DNA of 64,000 nt from contig NZ_JAPCHV010000018.1 of assembly GCF_026107645.2 (NCBI RefSeq), forward strand, positions 41,791 through 105,790, read 5' to 3'. The notes beneath the pieces are model-generated. The model was not told the DNA's origin. It ran no database searches and saw only the letters and a list, made by a program, of their open reading frames with translations. Positions 17,727 to 26,139 of the stretch are shown in pieces; positions within the stretch are counted from its first letter, which is position 1; every line of letters starts with the position of its first letter. Source of the DNA: Flavobacterium sp. MFBS3-15. GTDB taxonomy: Bacteria; Bacteroidota; Bacteroidia; Flavobacteriales; Flavobacteriaceae. Made by a program: the position numbers and the translations under genes.

Positions 17727-18274
17727 CGGCTACTAAAGCCGAAACCCGGGAAGCCGACCCGGACAGGCAGGAAATTACCAGGCTGGTAAAAGACGTGTAC
17801 AAATGGCAAGACACGGTAAAAACACACAACACATTCCGGTCATTCATGAAGGACAGCATGATTGTGGGCTATGACCCCATTGAGCAAAGCCTTTATAGAG
17901 TTCAAATGGATAAGTCAGGGCTTTTTGCCACCGAATTCATGGATAACATGGGCAGGATATTCAATAAGCAGGATGAATTGCTTCGCAGCGGTGAAGCCGA
18001 ATGGCATGAGGGAGACATGCCTCCTTTTGGCGGGTCGGATGTCAACCCTTGGTGCAGATGCCAGGACCGTCCAACGGATGATTTTGACAAGATACATGTA
18101 GTCGTCGAAAAAATGACTGCCGATACCGCAACACTCTACTGGAACTGGAAGGGCTTTGGCAAAGACTGGGAACAGGAGCATTACCACATAAGGGTTGTAA
18201 AGGAAAAAGGCAAGTGGAAAATTGCCTGGATGGAAGGCTGGGATTATGAGACAAATGTAAGGTTGGTTTTTTAA
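17642..18274 (+). CDS. Putative lipoprotein, possibly DUF3828-like
   Basis: A 210-residue lipoprotein with the lipobox LIAC (cysteine at residue 19) after MKPLKTALLLCSFVF. The mature part begins with a charged linker and a helix ITRLVKDVYKWQDT, then has LYWNWKGFGKDWEQEHYHIRVVKEKGKWKIAWMEGW near the C-terminus, which resembles NTF2-fold DUF3828 proteins. The assignment is tentative. A truncated copy of its start lies at 16511. The next gene starts six bases after its stop. Confidence 0.75.
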   Translation: MKPLKTALLLCSFVFLIACKGEKEPENATATKAETREADPDRQEITRLVKDVYKWQDTVKTHNTFRSFMKDSMIVGYDPIEQSLYRVQMDKSGLFATEFMDNMGRIFNKQDELLRSGEAEWHEGDMPPFGGSDVNPWCRCQDRPTDDFDKIHVVVEKMTADTATLYWNWKGFGKDWEQEHYHIRVVKEKGKWKIAWMEGWDYETNVRLVF

Positions 18275-18279
18275 TACTC

Positions 18280-18522
18280 ATGGCTAAGTTTGTAGTCGGG
18301 ATAATCGTTTGTTTAGCGCTCATAGCATTAAGTGTTTATGCCATAGTCAATAACGGGGTAAGCCTTCGATATGAAGTCGAAAATCCCGGAGATTGCATTT
18401 CTTTATCATCTGAGACTGACCTCTGCCTTACCGCAAATATCCTGAGAGGAATGGTAATTTTGGGTATTATTGGAGGATGTTATTTTACTTACAGGTTAAA
18501 TTTACGCAAGCAAAGAGTTTAA
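18280..18522 (+). CDS. Small membrane protein, unknown
   Basis: An 80-residue protein with a helix at residues 4-24, a short polar loop with two cysteines (GDCISLSSETDLCL) and a second helix at 56-72. It begins six bases after the lipoprotein stop codon and is probably co-transcribed. No family recognised. Confidence 0.6.
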   Translation: MAKFVVGIIVCLALIALSVYAIVNNGVSLRYEVENPGDCISLSSETDLCLTANILRGMVILGIIGGCYFTYRLNLRKQRV

Positions 18523-18575
18523 CTCAGTTCTTTATCCAGCCATGCCCAGACCGAATTTTCTTTACCGTGGCGCTT
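18523..18575 (-). pseudogene. Decayed fragment of the 3' end of the gene at 19183
   Basis: About 53 bases align with 19187-19240, the last 17 codons of the membrane protein gene encoded on the minus strand, with a one-base deletion that breaks the frame. The upstream bases (TTAACTCA) match too. It is a relic of a second copy of that gene. Confidence 0.7.
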
Positions 18576-18610
18576 CGACTGATCCCTTGTCTTGAGAACA
18601 GGAAAGAAAG

Positions 18611-18686
18611 GCGATATGCAACGTGCGGAATGCCAGCCAGGAGACATCATGGTGTTTTTTCGGATGGTAAAATAATAATATAATAG
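18611..18686 (+). pseudogene. Third, short remnant of the YozG-like HTH gene
   Basis: The stretch encoding GDIM and its surroundings is still recognisable (GCCAGCCAGGAGACATCATG), but there are several small deletions and no open frame. It lies directly before the orphan gene at 18689, as the 17205 remnant lies before the lipoprotein. Confidence 0.7.
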
Positions 18687-18688
18687 CT

Positions 18689-19156
18689 ATGTCAATATTT
18701 TCAAACAAACAGCACTTTTTACACAGTCGAGTCACCTACATGGAATCAATTGGTATTTTAGGAAACGACCATTTCATAAACTTATTGAGTAATCTTAAAT
18801 TTGGCACATCCGGCTCTTATTATAAAACAGACCATTCAACGATTGACTGGGATAAAACTTCAAATCACCACCAATTTTTCTTCGATTATGAAGGAGATGA
18901 ACAATTAATTGAAAGTTGGCTAAAGGAAAGTGAACTCAAAGATCATGAGTATCTACTCACATGGCTGAGTTGGGACGACCCGATTATTAAAATAAAAACC
19001 TCTGAATTCATCCGGGAATGGGAGTGGTTTTATATAGCAAGCGTTGAAGGAATGATAATCATAACAGAAGATGGCAAAAAAATTTTAGAATTTACTGACG
19101 ACTATAAATACCATTTAAACAGCAATTTTGAAATAAGGCCAAATTCTAAAAAATAA
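18689..19156 (+). CDS. Orphan hypothetical protein, second
   Basis: A 155-residue acidic, tryptophan-rich soluble protein (WLKESELKDHEYLLTWLSWDD, FIREWEWFYIASVEG). No signal peptide or membrane segment. It is A+T-rich and sits between a decayed HTH copy and a convergent membrane protein gene. The family is not recognised; composition and setting would suit an immunity protein, but I cannot support that further. Confidence 0.62.
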   Translation: MSIFSNKQHFLHSRVTYMESIGILGNDHFINLLSNLKFGTSGSYYKTDHSTIDWDKTSNHHQFFFDYEGDEQLIESWLKESELKDHEYLLTWLSWDDPIIKIKTSEFIREWEWFYIASVEGMIIITEDGKKILEFTDDYKYHLNSNFEIRPNSKK

Positions 19157-19182
19157 TTTAGCAAAAAAACTTTTCCCCCTTA

Positions 19183-19728
19183 TTAACTCATCTCCTTATC
19201 CAGCCGTACCCAAACTGAATTGTTCTTTATTGTAGCATCGAGCAAGGGCACATTCAGCCCAATGGCAATCTTCCGTGCAACTTTCAGGCATACTTCGGCA
19301 TTGTAATCGGCAAAAACAGTTAAGTGTCGGTTGCCCTCCTGCCACACATTGACATTGTAACATCCGGTAACTTCACCATCTTCATCCCTGTGCAATTGGT
19401 AAAAGACCGATACATACTCTGTTTCCGGAAGCGGTTTCCATCCTCGCGTCAAATGCAGCGTGCCGAGGGAAGATTCAAAACGATATTTTGTACGGCAATA
19501 GCGTACCCTAAAGCGATCCTCAGCATAATTATCGAATGCAAGCAAGCCAAAAATCAGTATAAGGAGCGCTCCCCCAAAATAATGACCTAAAGATGGGGAG
19601 TACCAATAACAGTAGGCCGTTAAGCCAACCGAACCAAGCAAAAGCAACAGTGACATCAACCGTCTGAATATCGCCGAAGTGCCAGTATTTTCTAAAACGA
19701 CTATGACATCCTGTTCTTTGTATTGCAT
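19183..19728 (-). CDS. Membrane protein with two N-terminal helices, unknown
   Basis: A 181-residue protein starting MQYKEQD. A TTG 15 bases upstream would add five residues, but the ATG is preferred. Two helices (about residues 25-45 and 49-67) are followed by a soluble beta-rich domain of about 110 residues ending WVRLDKEMS. This layout resembles small bacterial PH-like membrane proteins, although I see no firm family match. A decayed copy of its 3' end is at 18523-18575. Confidence 0.7.
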   Translation of the reverse strand: MQYKEQDVIVVLENTGTSAIFRRLMSLLLLLGSVGLTAYCYWYSPSLGHYFGGALLILIFGLLAFDNYAEDRFRVRYCRTKYRFESSLGTLHLTRGWKPLPETEYVSVFYQLHRDEDGEVTGCYNVNVWQEGNRHLTVFADYNAEVCLKVARKIAIGLNVPLLDATIKNNSVWVRLDKEMS

Positions 19729-19746
19729 ACCGCAATAATACAAAAA

Positions 19747-19769
19747 AGCCCCTTCAAATTGAAGGGGCT
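19747..19769 (-). terminator. Terminator after gene 19787-20209
   Basis: Stem AGCCCCTTCAA / TTGAAGGGGCT with a tiny loop and, on the minus strand, a T run after it. It lies 18 bases beyond the stop codon at 19787. Confidence 0.8.
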
Positions 19770-19786
19770 ATGCTTATAAAAGATCT

Positions 19787-20209
19787 TTATTGCTTTTCTA
19801 GCAGCGTGAGGTGTGGCATTGTTTCACCCTCCCCGATATCCATATCAGCTACCATATAGAGCCTTGTTTTTTTGTAAATGGTAAAAGATTGGTCTTCATA
19901 TTCCGGAGTGTCAAAATCAAGGATTATAGTTTTCCCGGATTTCTTCCACTTCCCGGTATCACTAACCGGCCCAACTTTACAAGCATTTAAGGTACGGGTA
20001 AAAGTATTGTCCTGCCTTAATTCTAATGTCTCATCTTTTACTCCCAGGAACAAAAAATTCATATATCCCTGTGAATACATAATGGCCGTTTTCTCGCCAA
20101 ATGTAGGATTTTTACTTACATATACACCCGTCAGGTCATCTTCACCGCCCGAAAACGGAAAAAGGATAATGGCGAAGCTTATTAGAAACAGTGAGAAATA
20201 TACCTTCAT
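19787..20209 (-). CDS. Secreted hypothetical protein
   Basis: A 140-residue protein with an N-terminal hydrophobic signal (MKVYFSLFLISFAIILFPF) and a small beta-rich domain. The pattern TFTRTLNACKVGPVSDTGKWKKSGKTIILDFD resembles lipocalin-like sequences in which a growing strand pattern ends in GTW/GKW. No confident family. It is followed by its own terminator. Confidence 0.68.
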   Translation of the reverse strand: MKVYFSLFLISFAIILFPFSGGEDDLTGVYVSKNPTFGEKTAIMYSQGYMNFLFLGVKDETLELRQDNTFTRTLNACKVGPVSDTGKWKKSGKTIILDFDTPEYEDQSFTIYKKTRLYMVADMDIGEGETMPHLTLLEKQ

Positions 20210-20248
20210 GGCTTATTGATTTGATGCTGAGTTAAATATACAAAAAAA

Positions 20249-20271
20249 AGCCCCTTCAAATCGAAGAGGCT
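20249..20271 (-). terminator. Terminator after atpC
   Basis: Imperfect stem AGCCCCTTC / GAAGAGGCT, 24 bases past the atpC stop codon, followed on the minus strand by a T run of eight. It is similar in sequence to the terminator at 19747. Confidence 0.75.
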
Positions 20272-20294
20272 ATTTATATTTTCACCGGCTGAAC

Positions 20295-20582
20295 TTAGTC
20301 AACCAGAATGATGATCCTGTTGTCTTTAAGCTCCAGGGTTCCCGATTTTATGTGAAGCAGGAACTTCTGGTCTTTTTCTGATTTGTCGAACTTTACGGAA
20401 AAATCCTTGTTGGTCTTGAAATCAGGCACACCTATCTTGATGGTTCCCTCAACGAGTACCGCAACGATATTCGCGTGGTGGTCCAACATCTGGAATTCGC
20501 CATCCGATCCCGGAACGGTTACCGAAGTAACGCCTCCCTTAAACAAATGGCCTTCCGGCGATACTATTTCTAATAATAACAT
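20295..20582 (-). CDS. atpC: ATP synthase F1 subunit epsilon
   Basis: The 95 residues comprise only the N-terminal beta-sandwich domain (LEIVSPEGHLFKGGVTSVTVPGSDGEFQMLDHHAN); the C-terminal helical hairpin of many bacterial epsilon subunits is missing, as is usual in Bacteroidota. It couples rotation of the central stalk to the F1 head. It follows atpD by 81 bases. The other atp genes are not in this window. Confidence 0.94.
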   Translation of the reverse strand: MLLLEIVSPEGHLFKGGVTSVTVPGSDGEFQMLDHHANIVAVLVEGTIKIGVPDFKTNKDFSVKFDKSEKDQKFLLHIKSGTLELKDNRIIILVD

Positions 20583-20589
20583 AGTCGTT

Positions 20590-20660
20590 TAGTTGTTGGT
20601 TGCCGGTTGCCGGTTGCTGGAGGCCAATCTGACAACCATCAACTATCAACCATCAACCGG
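20590..20660. repeat. Low-complexity intergenic repeat between atpD and atpC
   Basis: The spacer is built of GGTTGCC units on one side and CAACCATCAACTATCAACC units on the other, which are roughly inverted. Such GGTTG/CAACC-rich spacers look like a recurring extragenic repeat and may form a hairpin between the two cistrons. Confidence 0.55.
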
Positions 20661-20663
20661 GTT

Positions 20664-22178
<1,515 letters not shown>

Positions 22179-22236
22179 TTATGTATTTATTAAACAGCGA
22201 TTTACGAATTGCGAAAAAACCTTATTTTTTCGAGTG

Positions 22237-22268
22237 CAAAGATAGTTTTTTATAAACGAATTATGCAA
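22237..22268 (-). promoter_or_regulatory. Flavobacterial promoter for atpDC
   Basis: On the minus strand TTG (22268-22266) and TATCTTTG (22244-22237) are 21 bases apart, an excellent fit to the Bacteroidota consensus. The atpD ATG lies 61 bases downstream of the -7 box. Confidence 0.75.
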
Positions 22269-22364
22269 TTTTAATTTTGCGTTTTTTTCGATAAATGAGG
22301 GGAATGCTGGGAATATGGTTTTGAATTATCAGTTAAGGGCAAATGTTTTGAGCAAATGTTCCGA

Positions 22365-22664
22365 TTACAGGAATGTTAACCCTATCCGTTTGTTCAACCC
22401 CACTTCAAATATTCTTATGAGTGTAGAGAGCTGGATATTCCCTTTTCCGTTTTCAATTTTAGATATGTAGCTTTTCTTCGTGCCTGCCTTTTCGGCCAGC
22501 TGTTCCTGGGTAAGCTTTGCCTCCCTGCGCGCTTCTTTCAGCATTTCACTTATAATGAACATTTGGGAGCGCTCTTCGTAGGCGCTCCGGCTTTCGGTAC
22601 CTATTCTGCCATGCTCTGCTTCAATCAGGTCGTCGAATGTTTTTATGTTGTCGTAATTTTTCAT
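22365..22664 (-). CDS. HigA-like antitoxin, Xre family
   Basis: A 99-residue protein with a C-terminal helix-turn-helix: KLTQEQLAEKAGTKKSYISKIENGKGNIQLSTL at about residues 51-83. It begins three bases after the toxin gene upstream, in the toxin-first order typical of higBA. It should bind and neutralise the toxin and repress the operon promoter. Confidence 0.85.
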   Translation of the reverse strand: MKNYDNIKTFDDLIEAEHGRIGTESRSAYEERSQMFIISEMLKEARREAKLTQEQLAEKAGTKKSYISKIENGKGNIQLSTLIRIFEVGLNKRIGLTFL

Positions 22665-22667
22665 GAC

Positions 22668-23003
22668 TTATCCTTTCTGTTCAAAATATTCTTTCATTAA
22701 CGCGGTTGCCTTTTCCAGTTCATTCTTTGGTGTCTTGTCCGTTTTCTTTTGAAACCCATTAAAAAGAACTATCAACCTACCTTCATCAAAACAACAAAAT
22801 ATCCGGTATATATTGGATTGATATTCCACTCTCACCTCATACAAGCCATCAGTCCCGGATAAATGCTTCAGGAATTTTTCAGGCACCCGGTCCACCTGCT
22901 TGATTAATTCAAGCACATACTGGATCTTGCTTTTAACTTTATCGTCCTGTTCCTGATAAAACCTTATAAAGTGATTTCCGTGAAATATAATTGTTCTCGG
23001 CAT
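22668..23003 (-). CDS. HigB/RelE-type toxin (phage Gp49-like)
   Basis: A 111-residue protein of the Gp49/HigB type in the RelE superfamily: KSKIQYVLELIKQVDRVPEKFLKHLSGTDGLYEVRVEYQSNIYRIFC then LIVLFNGFQKKTDKTPKNELEKA. Such toxins are ribosome-dependent mRNA interferases. The conserved GLYEVRVEY and IYRIF core and the lysine pair of FQKKTDKTP are intact, so it is probably active. It has its own strong promoter. Confidence 0.87.
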   Translation of the reverse strand: MPRTIIFHGNHFIRFYQEQDDKVKSKIQYVLELIKQVDRVPEKFLKHLSGTDGLYEVRVEYQSNIYRIFCCFDEGRLIVLFNGFQKKTDKTPKNELEKATALMKEYFEQKG

Positions 23004-23008
23004 ATTCG

Positions 23009-23038
23009 CAAAGTTATCTTAAAAGTGAACAAAATCAA
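23009..23038 (-). promoter_or_regulatory. Flavobacterial promoter for the toxin-antitoxin pair
   Basis: Minus-strand TTG (23038-23036) and TAACTTTG (23016-23009) are 19 bases apart, a full match. The -7 box is only six bases from the toxin ATG, so the transcript may be leaderless or nearly so. Confidence 0.72.
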
Positions 23039-23063
23039 AATAAATCCTTAGTTTTTACATACA

Positions 23064-23741
23064 TTACTCCACTCCAAACTTTACCACCAGTTTCTTATAA
23101 AGGCTGCCCACAAGCTTACCATCCTGCATTTGCAATTTTTTACTGTTCTCACCAACAAAGTAAGTATCATGGAGATTAAGCTCAAAATCATCCATACCTT
23201 CAGCTTCCTTTACCGCTATGACATTTCTGATAATCAATCCTGAAGCCGCAGCAATAACATCTGCTTTTATACCTGCTCTTTCTACAAGTTTCTTGTATAG
23301 CATTGTCTCCGCCTCCGATTCATTTAGAAATTTAAATTTTGTAATCGTTGCATTGACAAAATCAAACTGACTTAAAAGCTTACTCAATTCGCCCCACTCC
23401 TTTTCGCTTGTCAAACTTACCACTATAGTGGCACCTGACGGGGCAGACAAAGGTGGATACATTGTCAGCGTGTCATCCTGCTTGTATCTGTAGCTTTTTG
23501 CCTTAAGCTGATGTTTAACTTTGTCAATGTTCTGCGTTAGCCGCTTTTCATTTTCTTTTATATTAAAAGAATTATTCACATCCACTTTTTCGTAAGGGCT
23601 TCCACTTGCAACAAATAATGCTATATCAAACCTTTCCGGCTTCAGCGTAATCGTATCCTCAACCTCCACTTCGATAAATTTATCCTGTGCGGTAGAGACC
23701 ATCGAAAAAAGAAACGAAAAAATTACCAGCAGATTTTTCAT
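23064..23741 (-). CDS. SIMPL (DUF541) domain periplasmic protein, copy 2
   Basis: A 225-residue exported protein with a signal peptide (MKNLLVIFSFLFSMVSTAQ). The mature part follows the SIMPL pattern: VEVEDTITLKPERFDIALFV, a middle helix, then VERAGIKADVIAAASGLIIRNVIAVKE. SIMPL proteins have unclear roles in the cell envelope. It is paralogous to the gene just upstream, nine bases away, and was made by tandem duplication; the two share the start KFIEVEVxDTITLKP and the end. Confidence 0.75.
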   Translation of the reverse strand: MKNLLVIFSFLFSMVSTAQDKFIEVEVEDTITLKPERFDIALFVASGSPYEKVDVNNSFNIKENEKRLTQNIDKVKHQLKAKSYRYKQDDTLTMYPPLSAPSGATIVVSLTSEKEWGELSKLLSQFDFVNATITKFKFLNESEAETMLYKKLVERAGIKADVIAAASGLIIRNVIAVKEAEGMDDFELNLHDTYFVGENSKKLQMQDGKLVGSLYKKLVVKFGVE

Positions 23742-23750
23742 ATCCTAAAA

Positions 23751-24431
23751 TTACTCCGCCGCAAACTTTACCACAAATGTTTTTTCAAGGCTGCCGGAAT
23801 AGCTTGTTTTGTCGCGGCCCATACTCCTGGATTTCATCATCTCCATCATAAATGTTTCAAATGCGCTGCCACTGCCTCCTTTACCTTCCTTCACTTCCAG
23901 TATTTTTCCTGCCTTCAGTCCCGAGTGCGAAGCGATGATCACGGCTTTCGACTTCGCTTTTTCAATGAGCTTTTTTATCAGCTGTTCCTCAGCTTTGGCT
24001 TCATCGGCATATTTAATCACTTCCACGTCCACGTAGGCACCCACGCCCAACAGGTCTCTTATCTTTTGTATGTCGGCCTCATTGTTTACGTTTACGCTCC
24101 AGCCACTATCATTCATGCCGTACAATCTTACGCCCATGATATCCCCTTTTGGCGAAAGCGGCCCCACTTTATATTTTTTGGCCTCCAGTTTCCTTTTTAT
24201 TTCCTGTAATTTATTTTTCTGTTTCTCCTGCTCGGCCATCGGGTCGTAGTTTTCATCAAATACGACTGCCGATGTATCTATGGCGCTGTAATCGTCCTGC
24301 AGGTAAATATTACATTGAAATGACACAGGCTTCAGCGTTATCGTATCGGTCACTTCTACCTCAATGAATTTGCTTTGCGCAAGAGAGGCAAGCGAGCACA
24401 GCATCAGGGCTGCAACAAGAAAATTTTTCAT
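23751..24431 (-). CDS. SIMPL (DUF541) domain periplasmic protein, copy 1
   Basis: A 226-residue exported protein (signal MKNFLVAALMLCSLASLAQ). It shares the strand KFIEVEVTDTITLKP and the C-terminal IEKAKSKAVIIASHSGLKAGKILEVKE with its downstream paralogue, but the regions between are clearly diverged. First gene of the pair. A TACGTTTG box at 24452-24459 (minus strand) is a plausible -7 element. Confidence 0.75.
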   Translation of the reverse strand: MKNFLVAALMLCSLASLAQSKFIEVEVTDTITLKPVSFQCNIYLQDDYSAIDTSAVVFDENYDPMAEQEKQKNKLQEIKRKLEAKKYKVGPLSPKGDIMGVRLYGMNDSGWSVNVNNEADIQKIRDLLGVGAYVDVEVIKYADEAKAEEQLIKKLIEKAKSKAVIIASHSGLKAGKILEVKEGKGGSGSAFETFMMEMMKSRSMGRDKTSYSGSLEKTFVVKFAAE

Positions 24432-24508
24432 GGTTTATAAATTGGTTTTAGCAAACGTAGGGAATTTTAAGATGCAAAAAAGCGGCCGGAAATAATTTTA
24501 CAAACGCT

Positions 24509-24612
24509 CCGCGAAGTCGGGAGACTTCGCGGATGCGTTGGCATGTCTCTGGCATGCAGGATTAAGGTCAAAGACCTTGTATCACTTCCGCAAAGTCGTG
24601 AGACTTCGCGGA
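24509..24612. repeat. Cluster of four small palindromes (REP-like)
   Basis: Four hairpins in 104 bases: CCGCGAAGTC/GACTTCGCGG with loop GGGA (24509-24532), GCATG/CATGC (24541-24557), AAGGTC/GACCTT with loop AAA (24564-24578), and TCCGCAAAGTC/GACTTCGCGGA with loop GTGA (24587-24612). The first and last are copies of the same palindrome; a third, decayed copy is at 25461. This accounts for most of the 324-base gap between 24431 and 24756. Confidence 0.85.
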
Positions 24613-24629
24613 GCGAGTTGCAACAAAAA

Positions 24630-24657
24630 AACCCGTTAAGAAATTTCCTAACGGGTT
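24630..24657 (-). terminator. Terminator after the duplicated glmS end
   Basis: Perfect nine-base stem AACCCGTTA / TAACGGGTT, with a run of seven T on the minus strand. It terminates transcription from the gene at 24756. Confidence 0.85.
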
Positions 24658-24679
24658 TCATATATTTTATACAGTACAG

Positions 24680-24744
24680 TTACTCCACTGTAACCGACTT
24701 CGCCAGGTTTCTTGGCTGGTCTACGTTACATTCCTCATTATTTC
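24680..24744 (-). pseudogene. glmS: Duplicated 3' end of glmS
   Basis: Bases 24680-24730 match the last 51 bases of glmS (26140-26190) with a single difference and encode the same C-terminus up to the stop codon, VDQPRNLAKSVTVE. Similarity fades over the next 15 bases. No start or other part of glmS is present here. With the real glmS end it forms a direct repeat around the two genes at 24756 and 25492. Confidence 0.88.
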
Positions 24745-24755
24745 AATGACAGTGA

Positions 24756-25391
24756 TCAATTCAGCGATTTCAGCTGTTTACTCTTATTATTTGCCAAGTT
24801 CATTTTAACTATTCCGAACCTCATCCCTGTGGTATCTGAACTGTTTTTAAAAGTCACCAGTGTACCCAAATTTTTTTCACTTTTAGACTTCCGGCGTTCT
24901 ATTACTGCAAACTCATAAAAATTTCCTCTCCTCCTTAGCGGATTCCTTTCAAAAAAAACAGTATCCCCTTTTATTCTGTACGTTCCCGTTATCTCGTCAA
25001 CCCCAAAACATACCTCCCTGCTCTTAAATGTATAATCTTTTCGTAACTTTAATGTTATCATACAATTAGCTACTCCTTCTCTTTGGGCAATAAGAACAGC
25101 ATCGCTTTCCATTTTTTCGAAATCCACAATTCCATTCGGAAAGAAAAAAGCCAAAGCCAAAACACCCGTCATTAAACCAATTAAATAAAGCCGCGGCTTA
25201 TCCCTCAACTTTTCGGTTATCGCCCTAAATATCTGGACGTACAATAATACGGCCAACACTATAAAATATAACACCATTAAAAGAAATGTGAGCATCGAAA
25301 ATATCCCTAACGTTCCTTCCCAATAATATACAGTATTTACCAAGAGAAAGAAAATCACTGATGCTATGATTAGCTTTTTATATTTAGCCAT
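24756..25391 (-). CDS. Membrane protein with C-terminal KGDTxxF domain, paralogue 1
   Basis: A 211-residue protein, start MAKYKKL at 25391; a longer frame from 25502 would run through a REP palindrome and overlap the neighbour. Three membrane helices are followed by an exported domain with the pattern GTYRIKGDTVFFERNP. The upstream gene has the same layout (GQYTIKGDTIIFSKMP), so the two are diverged paralogues. The KGDT pattern resembles domains in other flavobacterial hypothetical proteins; function unknown. Confidence 0.7.
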   Translation of the reverse strand: MAKYKKLIIASVIFFLLVNTVYYWEGTLGIFSMLTFLLMVLYFIVLAVLLYVQIFRAITEKLRDKPRLYLIGLMTGVLALAFFFPNGIVDFEKMESDAVLIAQREGVANCMITLKLRKDYTFKSREVCFGVDEITGTYRIKGDTVFFERNPLRRRGNFYEFAVIERRKSKSEKNLGTLVTFKNSSDTTGMRFGIVKMNLANNKSKQLKSLN

Positions 25392-25460
25392 GATTGAGCA
25401 TATGATAAGTAAACATACAAAAAAAGGCCGGAAATAATTTCCCAACCGCTTTCTTATTGC

Positions 25461-25485
25461 TCCACGAAGTCGGGAGACTTTACGG
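25461..25485. repeat. Decayed REP-like palindrome
   Basis: Shares the core GAAGTCGGGAGACTT with the palindromes at 24509 and 24587 but has mismatches in the outer stem. It lies between the two paralogous membrane protein genes. Confidence 0.75.
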
Positions 25486-25491
25486 AGGTGA

Positions 25492-26076
25492 CTACTCTTC
25501 AATTTTAAAATGATTCAAAAATCCTTTCTCCTTAATGAAATTACCTGTTGTATCCCTCTCAATAAATATTGCCCCTGCCCTTCTGTCAATTAATATTGTA
25601 TCCGGAATGAAGTCCTCATTGTCATACGGCATCTTTGAAAAAATGATTGTATCTCCCTTTATGGTATATTGCCCATTAAACACTTCACTAAAGCCCATGA
25701 ATCCATTAACTTCATTCTGGCAAGAGCCATTCTGCCTTAAAACAAGGGTATAGCTAAACAGGTCGTCGTAAAGTGTTGCTGTCATTATCCTCTTTGACCT
25801 TAACAGGTCGGAATCAAAAATTGCAGATGCAACGATAAGAACGACAACGACACAATGGGACATTATTTTTATCCTGTTGCTTCCAAAGCCCTTCCTGCCA
25901 ATAGCAATAAGTGTATTGAATATTGAAATAATATATAAAATCAATACCGGAAAGATGATCAGCGGATAGGAAAAAAACCATATTGCCATACCTCCAAAAA
26001 ATTGTGTCAAAAGCCATGCGATCATTCCTGCACACGAAACGACAGCCATCACATCGGTATACTTTACTCTAGCCAT
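25492..26076 (-). CDS. Membrane protein with C-terminal KGDTxxF domain, paralogue 2
   Basis: A 194-residue protein with three to four N-terminal helices and an exported domain of about 90 residues containing NGQYTIKGDTIIFSKMPYDNEDF and an acidic end. It is paralogous to the gene at 24756. Both lie between two copies of the glmS 3' end and are A+T-richer than glmS. No function known. Confidence 0.7.
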   Translation of the reverse strand: MARVKYTDVMAVVSCAGMIAWLLTQFFGGMAIWFFSYPLIIFPVLILYIISIFNTLIAIGRKGFGSNRIKIMSHCVVVVLIVASAIFDSDLLRSKRIMTATLYDDLFSYTLVLRQNGSCQNEVNGFMGFSEVFNGQYTIKGDTIIFSKMPYDNEDFIPDTILIDRRAGAIFIERDTTGNFIKEKGFLNHFKIEE

Positions 26077-26095
26077 ACAAAAATCTTAAATGAAA

Positions 26096-26117
26096 ACAGC
26101 CGGAAATTCCGGCTGTC
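26096..26117 (-). terminator. glmS terminator
   Basis: Palindrome ACAGCCGGAA / TTCCGGCTGT followed by TTTT on the minus strand, 23 bases beyond the glmS stop codon. Confidence 0.75.
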
Positions 26118-26139
26118 TATAAATTATACTATCAGAAGA

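Noticed and set aside
25392..25502. N-terminal extension of the membrane protein at 24756
   Set aside because: It would be encoded by a REP-like palindrome and overlap the neighbouring gene; the ATG at 25391 directly precedes the first helix.
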